Assembly: GCF_000421845.1 (NCBI RefSeq)
Contig: NZ_ATXU01000001.1
Coordinates: forward strand, 1 to 64,000
DNA: 64,000 nt
Reading direction: 5' to 3'
Origin: Leucobacter chironomi DSM 19883
GTDB taxonomy: Bacteria; Actinomycetota; Actinomycetes; Actinomycetales; Microbacteriaceae
Within the stretch, counting starts at the first letter, position 1. Every line of letters starts with the position of its first letter. Shown here piece after piece: positions 59,167 through 64,000 of the stretch. The notes beneath the pieces were generated by a model. The model was not told the DNA's origin. It made no database searches and saw only the letters and a program-made list of their open reading frames with translations. The translations under genes were made by a program, and so were the position numbers.

Positions 59167-60251
59167 CAGAGCACCACCACCGATCGCAGCACGTTGCCGC
59201 CGCTCATCTTCGCGAAGGCGGCCTCGACGTCGCCGAGGCCGATGCGCTCGGTGACGAAGCCCTCGAGGTCGAGGCGGCCCAGCCGGTACTGGTCGATGAG
59301 CATCTGGAAGTCGCGGCTGGGCAGGCAGTCGCCGTACCACGACGACTTCAGCGAGCCGCCGCGTCCGAAGACGTCGAGCAGGGGCAGGTCGAGCCGCATC
59401 TCCGGGGTGGGCACGCCGACGAGCACCACGCGCCCGGCGAGATCGCGGGCGTAGAACGCCTGCTGGTAGGTCTCGGGCCGGCCCACGGCGTCAATCACCA
59501 CGTCGGCGCCGAAGCCGCCGGTGAGGGCGCGGATCGCCTCGACGGCATCCTCATCGCGCGAGTTGACGGTGTGGGTCGCGCCGAAGCGCTTCGCCTGTTC
59601 GAGCTTCGCGTCGTCGATGTCGACGGCGACGATGGTGGTCGCGCCGGCGAGCTGGGCGCCGGCGATCGCAGCGGTTCCGACGCCGCCGCAGCCGATCACG
59701 GCGACCGACTCGCCGCGGCGCACCTCGCCGGTGTTGATCGCGGCGCCGATACCGGCCATGATGCCGCAGCCGAGCAGGCCGACGGCGGCCGCGTCGGACT
59801 CCTCGTCGATCTTCGTGCACTGGCCGGCGGCGACAAGGGTCTTCTCGGCGAAGGAGCCGATGCCGAGCGCGGCCGACAGCTCCGTCCCGTCTTCGAGCGT
59901 CATCTTCTGCTTCGCGTTGTGGGTGGCGAAGCAGTACTGCGGCTGCCCCTTGGCGCAGGCGCGGCACTGGCCGCACACGGCGCGCCAGTTCAGGATCACC
60001 CGGTCGCCGATCGCGACCTCGGTGACGCCCTCGCCGATCGCGGCGACGCGCGCCGTCGATTCGTGGCCGAGCAGGTAGGGGAACTCGTCGCCGATGCCGC
60101 CCTGCTGGTAGTGGTAGTCGGTGTGGCAGACGCCGCAGCTGAGCACGTCGACCACCACCTCGCCCGGCCCCGGATCGGGCACGATCACCGTCTCGATGGT
60201 GGCGGGCGCGTACTTCTCGCGCACCACCACTCCCTGCACTCGATAGACCAC
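59166..60251 (-). CDS. mscR: S-(hydroxymethyl)mycothiol dehydrogenase (formaldehyde dehydrogenase)
   Basis: A 361-residue class-III-type zinc alcohol dehydrogenase. Catalytic zinc: CGVCHTDYH and GHESTARV; structural zinc: [30 protein letters not shown]. Presence of [23 protein letters not shown], and the family layout, match mycothiol-dependent formaldehyde dehydrogenase / MSNO reductase. Oxidises the formaldehyde-mycothiol adduct. GTG start at 60249-60251 with AGGGGG upstream. First gene of an mscR-MBL-amine-oxidase operon. Confidence 0.92.
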   Translation of the reverse strand: MVYRVQGVVVREKYAPATIETVIVPDPGPGEVVVDVLSCGVCHTDYHYQQGGIGDEFPYLLGHESTARVAAIGEGVTEVAIGDRVILNWRAVCGQCRACAKGQPQYCFATHNAKQKMTLEDGTELSAALGIGSFAEKTLVAAGQCTKIDEESDAAAVGLLGCGIMAGIGAAINTGEVRRGESVAVIGCGGVGTAAIAGAQLAGATTIVAVDIDDAKLEQAKRFGATHTVNSRDEDAVEAIRALTGGFGADVVIDAVGRPETYQQAFYARDLAGRVVLVGVPTPEMRLDLPLLDVFGRGGSLKSSWYGDCLPSRDFQMLIDQYRLGRLDLEGFVTERIGLGDVEAAFAKMSGGNVLRSVVVL

Positions 60252-60362
60252 GCGATCCCCCTTCGTCTGGCGGCGCCCGGGTCACGGCGCCGTGCTCCCT
60301 CGAGCCTAGGCCGTCAGGGGCGATTCCTCATCTCCGCGGTGCGCGCGGGCGCGGAAAATGCA

Positions 60363-60400
60363 CGCAGGCCCCGGGTCCGCGATGGGATCCGGGGCCTGCG
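60363..60400 (-). terminator. Terminator downstream of the hydroxybenzoate monooxygenase
   Basis: CGCAGGCCCCGG and CCGGGGCCTGCG pair over 12 bp, continuing with GTCC/GGAT, loop GCGATG. On the minus strand it is followed by TGCATTTTCC. Confidence 0.75.
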
Positions 60401-60441
60401 GCCGGGCGCTGCGGGCGCTCAGCGGGTGCGTCGCGGTGCGC

Positions 60442-62346
60442 TCAGCGCGCGAGGAAGATCGACTCGAAGTAGGCGCCGAGCTGCTCGGGCGCGTCGAGCG
60501 GCAGGATCGCCGACACGTACTGGTCGGGGCGCACCACGACCACCGCGCCGTCGCGGCTGATCTCGCGCTGCTCGAAGATGTCGTCGCCGGGCTTCGCCGC
60601 GTAGATCTTCTCGTAGTCGACGAGCTGGAACGGGCCGGACAGCGGCCGGAAGAGCTCATCGAGGGCCATGATGTCGACCTCGTGGTGCTCCTGCTGCAGC
60701 ACCGCCTTCACGTCGAAGTACGCGTCGATGTCGGCCCCCTCGGGCGTGAAGCGCGTCACCGGCGACTGCTCGGCGGTGCGCAGCCACTCGGCCCAGCGCG
60801 CGAGTGCGGATCCCGAGGCGTCTGCGAAGGCGTAGACGCGGAATCGGCCGTCGGAGCGGTGGTGGTGGCCGAGGTGGATGTCGACGGCGTCGGCGACGCG
60901 GGTGGTCATCACCGACTTGAAGCGCTTGCCGATCGGGAAGCCAGGGGCGAGCTCCTGGTGATCCTTCTCGGAGGTGAGCATCGACGGCTCGTACTCGGTC
61001 ATGAAGCCGGCGGGGAACTCGGCGGTCTGCACGTAGAAGTCGCGCAGCTGCGACGGCGAGTCGAACTCCTCCGGCTTCTTCGCCATGAGCGTCGACCACT
61101 CCAGGTCGAAGTCGATGAGGTTCTTCGCGGTGACCTGGCGCTCGTCCGAGTAGGTGCGCAGCAGCGACTCGGGGCTGCGGCCCTCGAGCACGTAGCCGAG
61201 CTTCCAGCCCAGGTTCCAGCCGTCCTGCATCGAGACGTTCATGCCCTGGCCGGCCTTGGCGCTGTGCGTGTGGCAGGCGTCGCCCATCAGGAACACGCGG
61301 GGCTTGCCGTCGGGCGAGGTCGCGGCGTCGTCGAAGCGGTCGGTGAGGCGGTGGGCCACCTCGTAGACGCTGTGCCAGGGCACGTCGCGCACTTCGAGGG
61401 TGTAGGGGTGCAGGATCGCGTTCGCCTGCGCGATGACGTCCTCGAGGGGCGTCTCGCGCACCTTGCCGCCGTCGTGCTCGTCGGTCTCGCCGAGGTCGAC
61501 GTAGATGCGGCAGAGGTGGTTGCCCTCGCGCGGGATGTGCAGGATGGAGCCGGCCTCGGAGTTGATGATGCACTTCTTGCGGATGTCGGGGAAGTCGGTG
61601 CTCGGGAGCACGTCCATGACGCCCCAGGCGTGCATGGAGGCGCCGCCGCGGAGGGAGCCTCCGATCGAGCGGCGCACGCTCGACCGGGCGCCGTCGGCGC
61701 CGATCACGTACTTCGCGTGCACGACGATCTCGGCACCGGTGCTCGCGTCGGCGTCTTCGGCGGCGTTGATGCCCGCTCCGGTGCGGCCCGAGACCCGGCG
61801 CAGGGTCACGGCGACGGGGTACTCCCCCTCACCGACTTCGAGGTCGACGAACTCGTAGCCGTAGTCGACGTCGCCGCGGGCCGGGGCGCGGCGCGCGTAC
61901 TCGGCGAAGTAGTCGATGACGCGGGCCTGGTTCACGATGAGGTGCGGGAACTCGCTGATGCCGTGGGGGTCGTCGGGCGTGAAGCCGGTTCGCACGATGT
62001 TCTGCGGGTTCTCCGGGTCCGGGTTCCAGAACGCGGTCTCGGTGATGCGGTAGGCCTCTTTGATGATCTCCTCGGCGAATCCGAAGGCCTGGAAGGTCTC
62101 GACGCTGCGCGCCTGGATGCCGTCGGCCTGGCCGAGCACGAGCCGGCCGTCGCGTCGCTCCACGGTGCGGGTGACGATGTTCGGGAACTGGGCGAGCTGG
62201 GCAGCTGCGGTGATGCCGGCCGGGCCGGATCCGACGATGAGCACGTCGATCTCGGAGGGGAGATCCGCCGGGCGGTCGAGGCCGACGCCGGCGGCGGGCT
62301 GGACGCGCGGATCGGTGGAGACGTATCCGTGGTGATGGAACTGCAC
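60442..62346 (-). CDS. mobA: FAD aromatic monooxygenase, 3-hydroxybenzoate 4-monooxygenase-like
   Basis: A 634-residue class A flavoprotein monooxygenase. VLIVGSGPAGITAAAQLA (FAD loop), VIGADGARSSVRR (DG motif), FLMGDACHTHSAKAGQGMN (GD motif), and a C-terminal thioredoxin-like phenol-hydroxylase dimer domain ending VVVRPDQYVSAILPL. The N-terminus (MQFHHHGY), lengths and layout match MobA, which makes protocatechuate from 3-hydroxybenzoate; phenol 2-monooxygenase is the alternative. Divergent from the IclR regulator that likely controls it. Confidence 0.82.
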   Translation of the reverse strand: MQFHHHGYVSTDPRVQPAAGVGLDRPADLPSEIDVLIVGSGPAGITAAAQLAQFPNIVTRTVERRDGRLVLGQADGIQARSVETFQAFGFAEEIIKEAYRITETAFWNPDPENPQNIVRTGFTPDDPHGISEFPHLIVNQARVIDYFAEYARRAPARGDVDYGYEFVDLEVGEGEYPVAVTLRRVSGRTGAGINAAEDADASTGAEIVVHAKYVIGADGARSSVRRSIGGSLRGGASMHAWGVMDVLPSTDFPDIRKKCIINSEAGSILHIPREGNHLCRIYVDLGETDEHDGGKVRETPLEDVIAQANAILHPYTLEVRDVPWHSVYEVAHRLTDRFDDAATSPDGKPRVFLMGDACHTHSAKAGQGMNVSMQDGWNLGWKLGYVLEGRSPESLLRTYSDERQVTAKNLIDFDLEWSTLMAKKPEEFDSPSQLRDFYVQTAEFPAGFMTEYEPSMLTSEKDHQELAPGFPIGKRFKSVMTTRVADAVDIHLGHHHRSDGRFRVYAFADASGSALARWAEWLRTAEQSPVTRFTPEGADIDAYFDVKAVLQQEHHEVDIMALDELFRPLSGPFQLVDYEKIYAAKPGDDIFEQREISRDGAVVVVRPDQYVSAILPLDAPEQLGAYFESIFLAR

Positions 62347-62378
62347 TGTTTCTCCTCACTGAGCGGGGCCCGAGCCCC

Positions 62379-62399
62379 AATGTTCACTATTCGAACATT
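62379..62399. promoter_or_regulatory. Perfect dyad, probable IclR operator
   Basis: AATGTTC (62379-62385), 7-nt spacer, GAACATT (62393-62399). It lies just downstream of the monooxygenase -10, so a bound protein would block its transcription start. Confidence 0.65.
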
Positions 62400-62406
62400 A
62401 AGTTTG

Positions 62407-62412
62407 ATTATC
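62407..62412 (-). promoter_or_regulatory. -10 box (GATAAT) for the monooxygenase gene
   Basis: Minus strand GATAAT about 60 nt before the ATG, 8 nt upstream of the dyad. The region is unusually AT-rich. Confidence 0.5.
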
Positions 62413-62487
62413 GCACACTCAGAATAAACTGCGGCACGCGATCGCACAACACCGCGGCGAAACAATTCCTACGGAAGAATATGCCTC

Positions 62488-63204
62488 ATGAACACTTCCG
62501 CCGCGAGCGGGTCGGCGACCGCCGGATCGCAGACGCTCTCACGAGGACTCCAGGCGCTCGAACTGCTCGCCGAAGCGGAGGCTCCCCTCACGATCAACGA
62601 GCTCGCCGAGGGCCTGGGGATCCACCGATCCAACGCCTACCGCATCCTCCGCACCCTCGAGCAGCGCCGCTTCGTCGCCCGCGACGAAGCGGGGCGGATC
62701 CGCCTCGGCCCCAAGCTGACCGCGCTCGCCCGCGGCGTCGCCCCCGCCCTGCACACGGCCGCCACCCCCGCGATCACCGATCTCGCCTACCGGCTCGGTA
62801 TGACCGCGTTCCTCACCGTGCTCGACATCGACGAGGTGGTCACGCTGATCACCGTCGAACCGTCGAACGCGACCGCGATCGCGCGAAACCCCGGCGTGCG
62901 CCACCCCGTCGAACGCGGCGCCCCCGGGCACGCGATGGAGGCCTCCCTCTCCGCCGCCGAACGCGAGCGCCTGCTCGGCAGCCCCGAGTTCGGCGAGGCG
63001 GCGCTCACCGCGAAGCGTGAGGGCTACGCGATGAGCCGCCACGAGGTCGTCGAGGGCGTGATGGGCGTCGCCGTGCCGCTGCGCATCCCCGGCGAACCGC
63101 CCGCCGCCGTGGCCGTCGTGCACTTCTCGCTGCCCGAGACGCTCGACGACGTCGTCGAGGCCCTGCAGGGCGCGGCGCGCGAGATCGCGCAGAGTTACGC
63201 CTGA
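62488..63204 (+). CDS. IclR-family transcriptional regulator
   Basis: A 238-residue IclR protein: winged HTH at ~15-75 (SRGLQALELLAEAEAPLTI, GIHRSNAYRILRTLEQRRF), effector domain at ~90-235 (RLGMTAFLTVLDIDEVVTL). It probably represses the divergent monooxygenase and responds to the aromatic substrate (inference). GGAAG ten bases before the ATG is a modest ribosome site. Confidence 0.9.
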   Translation: MNTSAASGSATAGSQTLSRGLQALELLAEAEAPLTINELAEGLGIHRSNAYRILRTLEQRRFVARDEAGRIRLGPKLTALARGVAPALHTAATPAITDLAYRLGMTAFLTVLDIDEVVTLITVEPSNATAIARNPGVRHPVERGAPGHAMEASLSAAERERLLGSPEFGEAALTAKREGYAMSRHEVVEGVMGVAVPLRIPGEPPAAVAVVHFSLPETLDDVVEALQGAAREIAQSYA

Positions 63205-63221
63205 GCCGCCGGTTTTGTCAC

Positions 63222-63368
63222 TAGAATAGGTCCGTCCAGCTCGGTCGGCGCATCCGACCCGGCCGGCTAAGGCGCTCGAAAAAGGGGCGCTGCTGTCGCG
63301 GAGGCACGGTTGCCGCCCGACGAGACATACACGGTTCCCAATTCCCTCGAATCTGTCAAGGATCTGTG
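63222..63368 (+). promoter_or_regulatory. Promoter-like TAGAAT and structured leader of the TPP enzyme gene
   Basis: TAGAAT at 63222-63227, then a ~130-nt leader with GGTCGG/CCGACC (63243-63259) and further GC-rich pairings, then the ATG at 63369. No known riboswitch class was recognised; AAGGAT before the ATG may serve as ribosome site. Confidence 0.35.
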
Positions 63369-64000
63369 ATGTCCGATTCCACCACCACCTCGCTCACCCG
63401 CGCCCTCGCATCGGCTCTGGCCCGCCACGCCGACCAGAGCTTCGGCCTCATGGGCAACGGCAACGCCCACCTCATCGAGCACCTCGCCCAAGTCGGCGTG
63501 CCCTACACCGCCGTGCGGCACGAAGCCGGCACCGTCGCCGCAGCCGACGCCTACACCCGGGTGAGCGGCAAGCTCGCGATCGCCACCACCACCTACGGCG
63601 CCGGCTTCACCAACACGCTCACCGCGCTCGCCGAGGCCGCGCAGGCCCGCACCCCGATGCTGGTCGTCGTGGGCGATGCGCCGAGCGCCGGCCCCCGTCC
63701 CTGGGACGTCGACCAGGAGATGCTCGCCGCCGCCCTCGGCGTGCGCACCCACATGCTCTCGGTCACCAACATCGATCGCACGGTGGATCGGGCCGTCGCC
63801 TACGCGCGGCGCGTGCGACGCCCCGTCGTGCTCGGCATCCCCTACGACCTCGTCAACGCGCCCGCCGTCGCCCCGCCTGTCGAAGGCGCGGGCCAGGGCG
63901 CCTCGGGATCCGCCGGCATCGACCTCAACGACCCCGCCGTGCTGGCCGCGCTCAGCGCCTCCGTCGCCGAGGTCGCAGCGCCCGCACCGGCCCCCGTCGT
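63369..64000 (+). CDS. Thiamine-pyrophosphate-binding enzyme, acetolactate-synthase-like (partial)
   Basis: The first 210 residues of a TPP-dependent enzyme; the gene runs off the right edge. GNGNAHLIEHLAQVGVPYTAVRHEAGTVAAADAYTRVSGK is the Pyr domain, with the Glu in RHEAG that activates TPP; ARTPMLVVVGDAP and RRPVVLGIPYDL are also typical. Related proteins include acetolactate synthase, benzaldehyde lyase and benzoylformate decarboxylase; the N-terminal part does not separate them. Same strand as the IclR gene but with its own leader. Confidence 0.85.
   Translation, partial: MSDSTTTSLTRALASALARHADQSFGLMGNGNAHLIEHLAQVGVPYTAVRHEAGTVAAADAYTRVSGKLAIATTTYGAGFTNTLTALAEAAQARTPMLVVVGDAPSAGPRPWDVDQEMLAAALGVRTHMLSVTNIDRTVDRAVAYARRVRRPVVLGIPYDLVNAPAVAPPVEGAGQGASGSAGIDLNDPAVLAALSASVAEVAAPAPAPV

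Noticed and set aside
60358-62427. 689-codon plus-strand frame opposite the monooxygenase
   Set aside because: Antisense shadow with Val/Asp/Glu/Arg bias; the opposite strand encodes a complete MobA-like enzyme.
63228-63368. Guanidine or other known riboswitch before the TPP enzyme
   Set aside because: The conserved sequence blocks of the classes I know are missing; only generic GC-rich pairing is visible.

Overview
The window is high-GC, densely packed bacterial DNA with many 1-4 nt start/stop overlaps. It looks like a Gram-positive actinobacterium, most likely Microbacteriaceae (Leucobacter-like). The clues are an S-(hydroxymethyl)mycothiol dehydrogenase, a DprE1/DprE2/UbiA decaprenyl-phosphoryl-arabinose gene set, a DUF3516 helicase, AldR-Ald, and many starts with a TANNNT -10 box only 6-7 nt upstream of ATG (leaderless mRNAs). 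The genus is inference; the window holds no rRNA.

Layout. 1-1.75 kb is a mobile-element scar: an IS3-family element with a broken orfB sits in a serine recombinase whose C-terminal remnant runs into a tRNA-Gln(CTG) gene. 1.9-7.8 kb holds a hypothetical gene, an APC permease plus universal stress protein, and an Orn/Lys/Arg-type decarboxylase divergent from a LysR regulator, with a perfect dyad between them. 7.8-9.2 kb is cdd and ppx. 9.4-15.4 kb is a coupled three-gene polysaccharide operon: a BcsB-like membrane protein, a PMT-like glycosyltransferase, and a family-2 synthase with an N-terminal MshEN (c-di-GMP-binding type) domain. 15.5-18.9 kb is GtrA-DprE1-DprE2 facing UbiA, the mycobacterial DPA pathway order. 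18.9-27.5 kb has a DUF3516 helicase, DUF2130 protein, old yellow enzyme, winged-helix protein and Na+/H+ antiporter.

27.5-29.4 kb is aldR/ald with a shared operator. 29.4-39.2 kb is a peptide/nickel-type ABC importer with a fused CMD-AhpD protein, divergent from an FAD/NAD(P)-binding protein and an SDR; it resembles the KPN_01854/Avi_7169/Avi_7170 cassette of unknown substrate. 39.2-40.5 kb is mostly tandem repeats and large hairpins around one small hypothetical gene. 40.5-49.1 kb has an aminotransferase, a TM0106-type nuclease-helicase, a GNAT-AAA+ fusion and a DEAD-box RNA helicase. 49.3-57.1 kb has an MFS transporter, a DUF4349 lipoprotein, and an amine-use set (flavin amine oxidase, APC permease, aldehyde dehydrogenase). 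57.2-57.3 kb is a perfect 28-bp-arm palindrome. 57.4-60.3 kb is mscR-MBL-FAD amine oxidase, which reads as oxidative demethylation coupled to formaldehyde removal. 60.4-64 kb is a MobA-like hydroxybenzoate monooxygenase divergent from an IclR regulator, then a TPP enzyme cut by the window edge.

Most likely to reward follow-up: the MshEN-controlled polysaccharide synthase beside a complete DPA pathway, the CMD-AhpD transporter cassette, the GNAT-AAA+ fusion, and the three unrelated large intergenic hairpins.
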